Origin: CAYYYW01 sp964476245
Lineage (GTDB): Bacteria; Patescibacteriota; Microgenomatia; UBA1406; HO2-37-13b
Reading direction: 5' to 3'
Length of the DNA: 16,910 nucleotides
NCBI GenBank assembly: GCA_964476245.1
Contig: CAYYYW010000021.1
Coordinates: 1-16,910 of the forward strand
The notes under the pieces were generated by a model, which saw only the letters and a list, made by a program, of their open reading frames with translations, did no database searches and was not told the origin of the DNA. How positions within the stretch are numbered: the stretch's first letter is position 1; each line of letters starts with the position of its first letter. Made by a program: the position numbers and the translations under genes. This document shows, piece after piece, positions 5,809 through 11,949 of the stretch.

Positions 5809-6801
5809 ATGACTAAAACAGCTCTAATTACCGGTATTTTAGGACAGGATGGGCCATATCTGGCAAAATTTCTTCTTACGAAAGGTTACAAAGTATATGG
5901 AATGATTCGCCGATACTCCAATCCCAATTTTGAGAATTTGAATTACTTAAAAATTACTGATCAGGTGGAATATGTTAACGGCGACATGACCGATGAGGCG
6001 TCTTTAAATCAATTAATTCGTACTCTTCGTCCTGATGAAGTTTATAACTTAGCCGCTCAATCCTTTGTTGGCGATTCTTGGACAATGGCGAAATTTACAA
6101 CAGAGGTTAATGCTTTGGGAGTTCTTTATCTTTTAAACGCCATAAAGTTGTTTTCGCCAACATCTAAATTTTATCAAGCTTCAACTTCGGAAATGTTTGG
6201 ATTACAACATACTAACGGTTATCAAGACGAAAAAACTCCTTTTCATCCGCGTAGTCCTTATGGCATTTCCAAAGTTTATGCTTATTGGATGACGGTTAAT
6301 TTTCGTGAGTCTTACGGATTATTTACCTGTAACGGAACTCTTTTTAACCATGAGTCACCGATCCGCGGGTTGCAGTTTGTTACCCGGAAAATCACTGACG
6401 GTGTGGCAAAAATTAAACATGGACTAACTAAAGAGTTACGTCTTGGAAATTTAGAGGCAAAACGTGATTGGGGATTTGCCGGGGATTATGTTGAGGCGAT
6501 GTGGCTTATGCTTCAGCAAAAAAAGACAGATGATTATGTTATTGGGACAGGAGAAAGTCACTCGGTTGGTGAATTTGTCGAACTGGCATTTAAGCATGCT
6601 GGTATGTCTAACTGGAAAAAATACTTAGTGATTGATCCCCGTTTTAAAAGGCCGGCGGAAGTGCCGGCTTTGCGAGCAAGATCTGAAAAGGCAAAAAAAA
6701 TTCTTGGCTGGAAACCGAAAGTAAGTTTTGAAGAGTTAGTGAAAATGATGGTTGAGGCGGATTTAAAGAGAGTTATAAAATTAAAAAGTTTGAAGGTTTG
6801 A
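5809..6801 (+). CDS. gmd: GDP-mannose 4,6-dehydratase-type enzyme (possibly GDP-heptose 4,6-dehydratase)
   Basis: Extended short-chain dehydrogenase of 330 residues. The NAD(P)-binding motif is GILGQDG (9-15). The catalytic Thr-Ser-Glu is in STSEMFG (126-128), and Tyr151 and Lys155 are in SPYGISK. NHESPIRG and NLEAKRDWGFAGDYVEAMW are typical of Gmd. The usual reaction turns GDP-mannose into GDP-4-keto-6-deoxymannose. The window also encodes the four GDP-heptose enzymes, so GDP-D-glycero-D-manno-heptose is an alternative substrate (compare DmhA, WcbK, DdahA); this is inference. No clear Shine-Dalgarno site. An octamer repeat array enters the gene at 6772, encodes its last residues (about RVIKLKSLKV) and supplies the TGA stop. 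The reductase gene follows after 29 bases. Confidence 0.93.
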   Translation: MTKTALITGILGQDGPYLAKFLLTKGYKVYGMIRRYSNPNFENLNYLKITDQVEYVNGDMTDEASLNQLIRTLRPDEVYNLAAQSFVGDSWTMAKFTTEVNALGVLYLLNAIKLFSPTSKFYQASTSEMFGLQHTNGYQDEKTPFHPRSPYGISKVYAYWMTVNFRESYGLFTCNGTLFNHESPIRGLQFVTRKITDGVAKIKHGLTKELRLGNLEAKRDWGFAGDYVEAMWLMLQQKKTDDYVIGTGESHSVGEFVELAFKHAGMSNWKKYLVIDPRFKRPAEVPALRARSEKAKKILGWKPKVSFEELVKMMVEADLKRVIKLKSLKV

Positions 6802-6827
6802 AAGTTATAAAGTTATAAAGTTAAAAA
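6772..6827. repeat. Octamer array at the gmd/rfbD junction (7 units)
   Basis: Seven consecutive 8-bp units: gttataaa, attaaaaa, gtttgaag, gtttgaaa, gttataaa, gttataaa, gttaaaaa. The first units lie inside gmd, the TGA of the fourth is the gmd stop, and the array ends 3 bases before the rfbD ATG. This is the AT-rich end of the family seen at 14520, 15206, 16017 and 16451. Confidence 0.7.
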
Positions 6828-6830
6828 GAG

Positions 6831-7706
6831 ATGAAGAAAGTTGCTTTGATTGGAGCAAATGGGCAGTTGGGTACGGATATTCATAAAGTTTTTTCTTCTG
6901 GTAATTTTTTTAAAATTATTCCCTTAACGACAAAAGAAATTGATATTACCGATTTAAATTTAACCAAAAAAGTCTTTAGCAAAATTAATCCGGATATTGT
7001 AGTTAACACCGCCGCTTTTGTTCGGGTTGATGAAGCGGAAGATCATCAGGAAGAGGTTTTTAAGATAAATACATTTGCTCAAAAAAATTTAGCCGAGCTT
7101 TGCCAAGAGAAAAACCGGACTTTGGTTTATATCAGCACTGATTATGTTTTTGGCGAAGATAAAAAAAGAAAAACTTCTTACAAAGAAACAGACTCGCCCG
7201 GGCCAATCAACGTTTACGGCCTTTCCAAATTGGCGGGTGAATATGCGACTAAATTTATTTGCTCAAAATATTTTATTGTTCGCGTTTGCGGGTTGTTTGG
7301 AGCGGCCGGATCATTGGGTAAAGGCGGAAACATTGTTGAAACTTTGATTAAGGCAGGTAAAGAAAAAGACGTCGTAAAAGTGGTTGATGATCAAATATTA
7401 ACGCCAACGTATACCAAGGATATCGCAGAAAATTTAAAGGAACTTCTAAAAACCGAAAATTATGGTTTATATCATATAACTTCCGAAGGCCAATGCTCCT
7501 GGTGGGAATTTGCCAGTGAAATATTTAGACTTTTGAAAATGAATGTGAAATGCCAGCCGGTAACTTCCGATGTATTCAAAACCCGTGCCAAAAGACCTGC
7601 CTACTCTGTATTAGAAAATTACAACCTAAAAAAACTCGGCTTAAATAAAATGAGAAATTGGAAAAAAAACCTCAAGTTATATCTTCAGGAAAAAGGATAT
7701 CTTTGA
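6831..7706 (+). CDS. rfbD: RmlD-type 4-keto-6-deoxysugar-nucleotide reductase
   Basis: A 291-residue member of the RmlD/RfbD branch of extended short-chain dehydrogenases. The cofactor motif GANGQLG is at 8-14, with NTAAFVRVDEAE at 59-70, STDYVFG at 102-108 and the catalytic YxxxK as Tyr129 and Lys133 in YGLSK. The C-terminal RPAYSVLENYNLKKLG is the usual RmlD tail. Known members reduce dTDP-4-keto-rhamnose; here no RmlA or RmlB is present, and the neighbour is a GDP-sugar dehydratase. Reduction of a GDP-4-keto-6-deoxy sugar (mannose or heptose type) is therefore plausible, by inference. The ATG follows the octamer array directly and has no clear Shine-Dalgarno site. It is probably the second gene of the operon starting at 5809. 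Confidence 0.92.
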   Translation: MKKVALIGANGQLGTDIHKVFSSGNFFKIIPLTTKEIDITDLNLTKKVFSKINPDIVVNTAAFVRVDEAEDHQEEVFKINTFAQKNLAELCQEKNRTLVYISTDYVFGEDKKRKTSYKETDSPGPINVYGLSKLAGEYATKFICSKYFIVRVCGLFGAAGSLGKGGNIVETLIKAGKEKDVVKVVDDQILTPTYTKDIAENLKELLKTENYGLYHITSEGQCSWWEFASEIFRLLKMNVKCQPVTSDVFKTRAKRPAYSVLENYNLKKLGLNKMRNWKKNLKLYLQEKGYL

Positions 7707-7707
7707 A

Positions 7708-7830
7708 AATTTCTAATTTCTAATTACCTAATTAACCTAAATAATATCCAATGACCAATGTCAAACTAGAAATTGAAACTTGGGATTTTTTTAGATCAAT
7801 TAGAAATTAGGTCAATTAGATCAATTTACT
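7708..7830. repeat. AT-rich inverted repeats between converging genes
   Basis: aatttctaatttctaatt-type words at about 7709-7740 return as their complement at about 7794-7828 (gatcaattagaaattagg and similar). They fill most of the 198-bp gap between the convergent rfbD and rfbC genes. No GC-rich terminator hairpin is visible there, so they may serve as a bidirectional transcript end or be mere repeats. Confidence 0.5.
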
Positions 7831-7904
7831 GAAAGTTTGTCAACGGATCATACGCCACAAAAGAAGTATTTTAGACTGCAATGTCAATATTATTTTAACG
7901 AAGT

Positions 7905-8591
7905 CTATAGTTTTCCGTAGATAAAATTTTCCGATCTTTTATCCTTCCTCCACTCCTCCACTGTCAGTTCTCGTCTGTCTTTTTCAGAAACAGCCGCTCC
8001 TTTTTTAACCAATTCATCAAACTGATTTTTTATTTTTTTATCACACAGCGACCAATCGATATCGTCAGTCAAAGGTGAAATACCCGCTTCACAACCAGGA
8101 CTGTATTCGCCGGTGCAAAGGTATTCAATGGTTGATTCCTCAAGACAAACAATTCCGTGGGCAAAGCCGACGGGTATCCAGATCCAATGATTCAACTCAT
8201 CGTTGAGGGCGGATTTTAATTCATAGCCGCCGATTTTGCCAAAGGTAGGCGAGTTTTTTCGGATATCCAAAAATAAGTCAATGATGTGACCGGAAATTAC
8301 CCGAACTAATTTTCCCATATAGGGATTCCACTGGAAATGAAGACCACGAATTACTCCCTTTTTAGAGTAACTCTCATTGATTTGGACAAATTTTATACCT
8401 TTGATAAATTGATACATTCGACGGCGTCTAACGCCGCTCAGTATCAACCCTGAGCAGAGTCGAATGGGTTGATTTTCAAAATCGGAATAACGGTAAGTTT
8501 CCGTAAAATATCCCCGGTTGTCAGAAAAACGGGTGAATTTAATTACTTTGATTTCAGGAAAGACAAGGGATTTTATTTCAAGAATTTTCAT
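7905..8591 (-). CDS. rfbC: RmlC-type 3,5-epimerase with a 20-residue repeat-encoded insertion
   Basis: A cupin-fold 3,5-epimerase of 228 residues (family usually near 180). Conserved parts are SDNRGYFTETY (23-33), FVQINESYSKKGVIRGLHFQ from 68, IRKNSPTFG, WIPVGFAHG, and YSPGCEAGI with IDW near the end. The family's catalytic His is in RGLHFQ. Residues 42-61 (PIRLCSGL... RRRRMYQ) are encoded by a palindromic element. Without them, FENQ joins FIKGIKFVQ and the spacing matches the E. coli RfbC as I remember it. The promoter at 8600-8627 predicts an almost leaderless mRNA. With the dehydratase and reductase opposite, it probably epimerises a 4-keto-6-deoxy sugar nucleotide; the nucleotide and sugar are not certain. 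Confidence 0.92.
   Translation of the reverse strand: MKILEIKSLVFPEIKVIKFTRFSDNRGYFTETYRYSDFENQPIRLCSGLILSGVRRRRMYQFIKGIKFVQINESYSKKGVIRGLHFQWNPYMGKLVRVISGHIIDLFLDIRKNSPTFGKIGGYELKSALNDELNHWIWIPVGFAHGIVCLEESTIEYLCTGEYSPGCEAGISPLTDDIDWSLCDKKIKNQFDELVKKGAAVSEKDRRELTVEEWRKDKRSENFIYGKL
8409..8473. repeat. 60-bp palindromic element inserted in rfbC, flanked by 5-bp direct repeats
   Basis: Outer arms cattcgac (8415-8422) and gtcgaatg (8459-8466) enclose two smaller hairpins: ggcgt-cta-acgcc (8423-8435) and gctcag with ctgagc (8436-8441 with 8450-8455). This forms a three-way junction. ttgat occurs at 8409-8413 and 8469-8473, exactly 60 bases apart, like a target-site duplication. The ctgagcagagtcgaatg side resembles the widespread CCCTGAGC..GTCGAA repeat family. 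Confidence 0.85.
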
Positions 8592-8599
8592 ATATATAA

Positions 8600-8627
8600 A
8601 TTTTACAATATTTCTCTACTCTTTCAA
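8600..8627 (-). promoter_or_regulatory. Promoter of rfbC
   Basis: On the minus strand: -35 TTGAAA (8622-8627), 16-bp spacer, -10 TAAAAT (8600-8605). The predicted start of transcription is within a few bases of the ATG at 8591, so the mRNA would be leaderless or nearly so. Confidence 0.55.
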
Positions 8628-8652
8628 GTAAGATTTTTTTGATAATCCATAT

Positions 8653-8673
8653 GCACCTCCGAGGTGTTTTTTT
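8653..8673 (+). terminator. Intrinsic-terminator-like hairpin upstream of the decayed AbiEii module
   Basis: gcacct-ccg-aggtgt (8653-8667) is followed by a run of seven T on the plus strand. No plus-strand gene precedes it closely, so it may end antisense transcription or act in the leader of the 8722 gene. Confidence 0.5.
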
Positions 8674-8721
8674 ATTTTTTGCTTATATTTCCCTAAGGTA
8701 TTTTTGATATAATTTGACTAT

Positions 8722-8910
8722 ATGTATAACTGGTCAGTAGATACAAAAAGGCTCAAAAAAGACAAACAGAAATATGAGATTTGGAAGCTTGAACAGATGA
8801 TTAACTATGGGTTAAGAGGGAAAAAGTTAGATAAAAAAATTTTAGTAAAGCATATTAACAATATCTCAATTGATTCAAACAAAAAACAATATTTAAAGAT
8901 GATTTTATGA
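8722..8910 (+). CDS. Small AbiEii-associated protein (62 aa), partner of a decayed toxin
   Basis: A 62-residue charged protein starting MYNWSVDTKRLKKD, with EIWKLEQMINYGLRGKKL in the middle. I recall similar small proteins encoded directly upstream of AbiEii-type nucleotidyltransferase toxins in CPR genomes, and here the next frame begins ATGA-overlapped at 8907, as such pairs do. That downstream frame is now only 34 codons, so the module is broken. The length is as expected for the small partner. An antitoxin role is inferred from position; no DNA-binding motif is evident. Confidence 0.6.
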   Translation: MYNWSVDTKRLKKDKQKYEIWKLEQMINYGLRGKKLDKKILVKHINNISIDSNKKQYLKMIL

Positions 8911-9011
8911 CCCAAGTAATCCTTTCTTCTAACCAAAAAAATTATCTTAAAGAAATTGAGATTTTCTTTAAAGATATTTCAAGTAGTTTTAAAGATAAAA
9001 TAATAAAATAA
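8907..9011 (+). pseudogene. Truncated AbiEii-type nucleotidyltransferase remnant (34 codons)
   Basis: The ATG overlaps the stop of the 8722 gene (ATGA). The frame begins MTQVILSSNQKNYLKEI, which resembles the N-terminus of AbiEii-family nucleotidyltransferases, and ends after 34 codons. The GG, SxDLDF and RDxxD parts are all missing, so most of the gene was deleted. The assignment rests on a short N-terminal likeness and the operon arrangement. A 123-bp spacer follows with the 15-mer cgcggtttgagaagt (9047-9061) and a TATAAT box at 9110-9115, probably for the HEPN gene. Confidence 0.5.
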
Positions 9012-9134
9012 CAATGACTTCGGGCGAGCCAAATGTTTACGGCTGGCGCGGTTTGAGAAGTGGGCGAACTTATTCTTCTAGTTGCAGAATGATCAAGCTT
9101 CTATTAGAATATAATCAAATCAGAAGTCATTTAT

Positions 9135-9518
9135 ATGAAAAAAGATGCTCAGGTTTGGTTTAATTTGGCAGAAAGCGATTGTAAAGACGCTTTTTTGTTA
9201 TGGGAAAGTCATCGTTATGGTAGTTCTGTTTTCTTTTTTCAACAGGCGGTTGAAAAGATTTTGAAAGCTTATATCGTTGAGCGGCAAGAAAAGATACCTT
9301 TAAAAACTCATCGGATAGAATTATTAATAAAAGAAGCAGGTTTGAATCCTAATGAGATAGATAGTCCTCAAATTGAAGAACTATCAAAAGCTTACATTCG
9401 CGTTCGATATCCAGACTTAAATAAACAGTATTACACTTCTAAGGAAAGAGTTGAGCCATTAGTAATTATTGCCAAGAAAGTCTACTTATGGGTAAAAAAC
9501 AAGTTGAAAAATCAATAA
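9135..9518 (+). CDS. HEPN-domain protein of a HEPN/MNT toxin-antitoxin pair
   Basis: A 127-residue all-helical HEPN protein (PF05168-like), of typical length. It begins with VWFNLAESDCKDAFLLWESHRYGSSVFFFQQAVEKILKAYIV, followed by KTHRIELLIKEAG and SKAYIRVRYPD. In active HEPN toxins an R-X4-6-H motif cuts RNA; I do not find a clean one here. The RYPDLNKQYY region is where the related motif would lie, so toxicity is not certain. It overlaps the nucleotidyltransferase gene downstream by 31 bases, the usual order of these pairs. A TATAAT lies 19 bases before the ATG. Confidence 0.85.
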   Translation: MKKDAQVWFNLAESDCKDAFLLWESHRYGSSVFFFQQAVEKILKAYIVERQEKIPLKTHRIELLIKEAGLNPNEIDSPQIEELSKAYIRVRYPDLNKQYYTSKERVEPLVIIAKKVYLWVKNKLKNQ

Positions 9519-9811
9519 AAAATTTTCTAAAAAGAGTGAAAGAAAATTTTGAACCTCAAAAGATAATCTTGTTTGGGTCTTTTGCTCGTCAAGACACTAA
9601 TGAGTATAGTGACGTTGACTTTATTGTGATCTCAAAAAAATTTGCTAAGATTTCGCAAGATAAAAGGCTTGACCATCTTTACGAATTGACAAAGGATTTG
9701 TATCCTGATTTTCATGTTTTTGGTTACACCCCCTATGAATTCAGAACAGCAAGCAAATTATCTACTCTTGAAGAAATAAAAAGAACAGGTAAAGTGATTT
9801 ATTCAGCCTAA
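9488..9811 (+). CDS. Minimal nucleotidyltransferase (MNT) antitoxin
   Basis: A 107-residue minimal nucleotidyltransferase. The core GSFARQDTNEYSDVDFIV (30-47) has the Gly-Ser motif and the two metal-binding aspartates Asp42 and Asp44. In characterised HEPN/MNT pairs the MNT protein neutralises its partner by adenylylating a tyrosine. The active-site residues needed for that are present. It overlaps the HEPN gene by 31 bases, which implies coupled translation. The transporter gene starts 9 bases after its stop, so they may share a transcript although the functions look unrelated. Confidence 0.88.
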   Translation: MGKKQVEKSIKNFLKRVKENFEPQKIILFGSFARQDTNEYSDVDFIVISKKFAKISQDKRLDHLYELTKDLYPDFHVFGYTPYEFRTASKLSTLEEIKRTGKVIYSA

Positions 9812-9820
9812 TTTTAAATC

Positions 9821-10168
9821 ATGAAATACTTATTGCTCTTATCTTCGATGGCTTTGGCGGTTGTGGGACAGATATTTTTAAAAAGAGGTATTTTATCTTC
9901 TTCCCTCTCCCCTACTTTTTCCTCAATTGCAAAAACCCTTTTTTCGCCGATGGTATTTTTTGGATTTCTTCTTTACGGAATTTCAGCGATTATTTGGTTA
10001 TTTGTTCTTCGGGAATTTCCTTTGTCGATAGCGGCGCCAACTCTTAGCCTGTCTTATATTTTTATTTTTGCCTACTCAATTTTATTTTTAAAAGAACCCG
10101 TGGCCATATTTAATTATTTTGGTCTTTTGTTAATAATTTTAGGGGTAGTGTTTATTAATATTAAATAG
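9821..10168 (+). CDS. Small DMT/SMR-type membrane transporter (ArnE/EamA-like)
   Basis: A 115-residue protein with four hydrophobic helices, about residues 2-20, 42-64, 66-88 and 93-113. The N-terminus MALAVVGQIFLKRG and the pattern REFPLSIAAPTLSLSY, then FLKEPV and GLLLIILGVVFI, are typical of half-size drug/metabolite-superfamily proteins. In this group ArnE/ArnF-like members flip undecaprenyl-linked sugars. The sugar-nucleotide genes around it make a lipid-linked-sugar substrate plausible, by context only. It would act as a dimer in the membrane. There is no clear Shine-Dalgarno site. Confidence 0.8.
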   Translation: MKYLLLLSSMALAVVGQIFLKRGILSSSLSPTFSSIAKTLFSPMVFFGFLLYGISAIIWLFVLREFPLSIAAPTLSLSYIFIFAYSILFLKEPVAIFNYFGLLLIILGVVFINIK

Positions 10169-10171
10169 TTG

Positions 10172-10345
10172 ATGAATACTACTAAAAAAATCAATTACAA
10201 AATCTTAAACATCGCTAAAAACGAAATCCCCTATCAATCTCTTGATTATTCAAAGATTAATAAGACGCTTGGTTGGGAGCCAAAAGAACGTCGATATTTA
10301 AAGGAGTTTTTAATTGAGATTATTTATTTGCTCAATAAAAAATAA
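10172..10345 (+). pseudogene. C-terminal remnant of an NAD-dependent sugar epimerase/dehydratase (copy 1)
   Basis: This 57-codon frame reads ILNIAKNEIPYQSLDYSKINKTLGWEPKE, then YLKEFLIEIIYLLN. That is the usual C-terminal tail of nucleotide-sugar epimerases and dehydratases (xxSSKIRKxLGWxPK). The Rossmann domain is absent, so it is a leftover, although it keeps an ATG and a stop. It starts 3 bases after the transporter's stop and overlaps the 3' end of the opposing abiEii gene by 36 bases. A second related copy lies at 11671, on the other side of the AbiE pair. Confidence 0.65.
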
Positions 10346-11011
10346 AAACCTATTAATGAGTTCCGTTTTAAATTGAGTTTTAATAAAATTTTTCTGCTTT
10401 TCGTCAATTAATTCTCCGATTGATTGAAGTACTGATTGATTAGAAACTTTTTTTTCAATTAAAGATTTTAAATCTTTTAAGTAATCCCCTAAATCTTTAT
10501 TGGTAATTTTTTTAATAATTTCTTGATTGGGGATGGTTCCTTTTTTAAGATAAAAAAGAACATCGTAAAAATCTCGATAGGCGATTTTGTTTCTTGTGGT
10601 GCAGGCTAAAAGCTTGGTGGCAAAAGCATCTTCAATTTTTTGAATTTTAACATCAACGCCATAAAAATTACTGATAATATAGGAGGATAAAGTATTTCTT
10701 TTTGAAATCTCTATTTTAATTTGTCTTTGCCCCCTTTTATAACTTAAAAGGTAAAAATACGTATAAAATTTATCTCTCTTTTCGATTATTTCTCCATATT
10801 TTTTTAAAATTGAAGGCATAAGATGGGATATCAAAGTTTTTTTTGTTTCATCTAACAAATCAAAGTCTAAATCAACAGAGAAACGGTCGAGTTCATAAAA
10901 AAAATAAGCCATTGTGCCACCTTTAAAACCAAGATATAAACCTAATTTAGATTGATAAATATCTTTTATCAGATTAAATAAAATAAGGCGGTGTTTTATT
11001 TGGCTAAGCAC
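10310..11011 (-). CDS. abiEii: AbiEii-family nucleotidyltransferase toxin
   Basis: A 233-residue nucleotidyltransferase-like toxin of a type IV toxin-antitoxin (abortive infection AbiE) system. FKGGTMAYFFYE has the Gly-Gly-Thr at 31-33 and RFSVDLDF (43-50) the metal-binding aspartates. IKIEISKR is the third motif. ATKLLACTTRNKIAYRDFYD (131-150) holds the conserved Lys, Arg and Asp of the family. All key motifs appear present, so the protein may be active. It overlaps the antitoxin gene upstream by 8 bases, implying coupled translation. Its last 12 codons overlap the opposing epimerase remnant. Confidence 0.9.
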   Translation of the reverse strand: MLSQIKHRLILFNLIKDIYQSKLGLYLGFKGGTMAYFFYELDRFSVDLDFDLLDETKKTLISHLMPSILKKYGEIIEKRDKFYTYFYLLSYKRGQRQIKIEISKRNTLSSYIISNFYGVDVKIQKIEDAFATKLLACTTRNKIAYRDFYDVLFYLKKGTIPNQEIIKKITNKDLGDYLKDLKSLIEKKVSNQSVLQSIGELIDEKQKNFIKTQFKTELINRFLFFIEQINNLN

Positions 11012-11555
11012 TTTTTTTTATATTATTATAAACTTGCTGATTGTAATTTTTTCCAATAGATAACAAAAGTTTTTTATTAATATTTTCAAGATTATCAAAA
11101 TAAAAATCTTTGAAAAGATATATTGTATCGGCGATTGCTCTTTCCGGTATTGCTATTCTTACCTGATTTTCGGTAACAACGCCCGTTGGATTGGTTAATA
11201 TCTCGTTTTTTATTTTATGATAGAAATAATTTTTTTCCTTGATTTTTAAAGAAACAGTATTATTGGAAACAGAAGTAACAGTGTCAGAAAAATCTTGAAA
11301 AATAATACCATGTTTAAAAAGCACCGTTTGTAAGCTTACATAAGACGGAATTTTTATTTTATTAGCTAATTCTAATTCATCATATCCATTACTTAGAGCA
11401 TAAATACCCTTTTTAATCATAACAATTACTCCTCTTTTTTTCAGGCGATTTATGTGGACCAAGAGATAATTAGCATTAGTAATATCCAAAATTTTTCCTA
11501 TATCATTGACTCGAAAGACGGTTTTTTTTGATTGCAATAATAGATTAAGACTCAT
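11004..11555 (-). CDS. abiEi: AbiEi-like antitoxin with winged-helix N-terminus
   Basis: A 183-residue antitoxin upstream of abiEii. Residues about 15-55 (VNDIGKILDITNANYLLVHINRLKKRGVIVMIKKGIYAL) look like a winged-helix DNA-binding domain with its wing. IPERAIADTIYLFKD in the second half is a typical AbiEi segment. Characterised AbiEi proteins bind inverted repeats in their own promoter. Here the leader and promoter contain ATTATCA/TGATAAT (11569-11586) and a 12-bp palindrome ATAGTTAACTAT (11596-11607) between the -35 and -10 boxes, which fits autoregulation. Confidence 0.85.
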   Translation of the reverse strand: MSLNLLLQSKKTVFRVNDIGKILDITNANYLLVHINRLKKRGVIVMIKKGIYALSNGYDELELANKIKIPSYVSLQTVLFKHGIIFQDFSDTVTSVSNNTVSLKIKEKNYFYHKIKNEILTNPTGVVTENQVRIAIPERAIADTIYLFKDFYFDNLENINKKLLLSIGKNYNQQVYNNIKKSA

Positions 11556-11568
11556 ATATCACTCGTTT

Positions 11569-11621
11569 ATTATCAAAAATGATAATGTTTTAATGATAGT
11601 TAACTATTTTTTAAATGTCAA
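11569..11621 (-). promoter_or_regulatory. Promoter and operator of the abiE pair
   Basis: On the minus strand: perfect -35 TTGACA (11616-11621), 17-bp spacer, -10 TATCAT (11593-11598). The 12-bp palindrome ATAGTTAACTAT (11596-11607) lies between the boxes and touches the -10. The 7-bp dyad ATTATCA-N4-TGATAAT (11569-11586) covers the predicted start of transcription. Confidence 0.7.
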
Positions 11622-11670
11622 GAAGTGTAATTTTTATGGAAACGGTTGTATAAAAATATACAGTTTATTA

Positions 11671-11859
11671 AAATACTACTTAAACACCGCCAAAAATGAG
11701 ATTCCTTATCAATCGTTTGATTAGTTAAAAATAAAAAAAACCCTTGATTGGAAACCAAAAGAAAACATTAAATCAACTTGCTTGTCCTTAGTAAGCTTAG
11801 GTTACAAAAAAGCTATAAAAAACTCAGTAGTGGCGCGAAGAAAAAAATATTTGATGTAA
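11671..11859 (+). pseudogene. C-terminal remnant of an NAD-dependent sugar epimerase/dehydratase (copy 2, with internal stop)
   Basis: The frame reads YYLNTAKNEIPYQSFD, stop TAG, then LKIKKTLDWKPKENIKSTCLSLVSLGYKKAIKN to a TAA at 11857. It corresponds to the same C-terminal tail as the remnant at 10172 (NIAKNEIPYQSLD, NKTLGWEPKE). It has no start and carries an internal stop, so it is dead. The two copies face the same way on either side of the AbiE pair. The stretch 11622-11670 before it holds nothing I can identify. Confidence 0.7.
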
Positions 11860-11903
11860 TTTAACCATGAATAATGCTTTTTGGTTACTTGGATTATCTA
11901 ATA

Positions 11904-11949
11904 TTGACAAATAGTCTGGTTTAGATTAGACTATTTATAATTAGACTAT
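11904..11949 (+). promoter_or_regulatory. Promoter with repeated operator half-sites for the ATPase gene
   Basis: A 7-bp dyad ATAGTCT-N10-AGACTAT (11911-11934) lies between TTGACA (11904-11909) and TATAAT (11936-11941). The 10-mer attagactat appears at 11925-11934 and again at 11940-11949, over the start codon. TATAAT is 6 bases before the ATG, so the mRNA would be leaderless from it. Boxes at standard spacing are not clear. Confidence 0.5.

Noticed and set aside
11506..11724. A 72-codon plus-strand frame across the abiEi start region
   Set aside because: It runs antisense through the abiE promoter and ends in the epimerase remnant; only its last part is protein-like.
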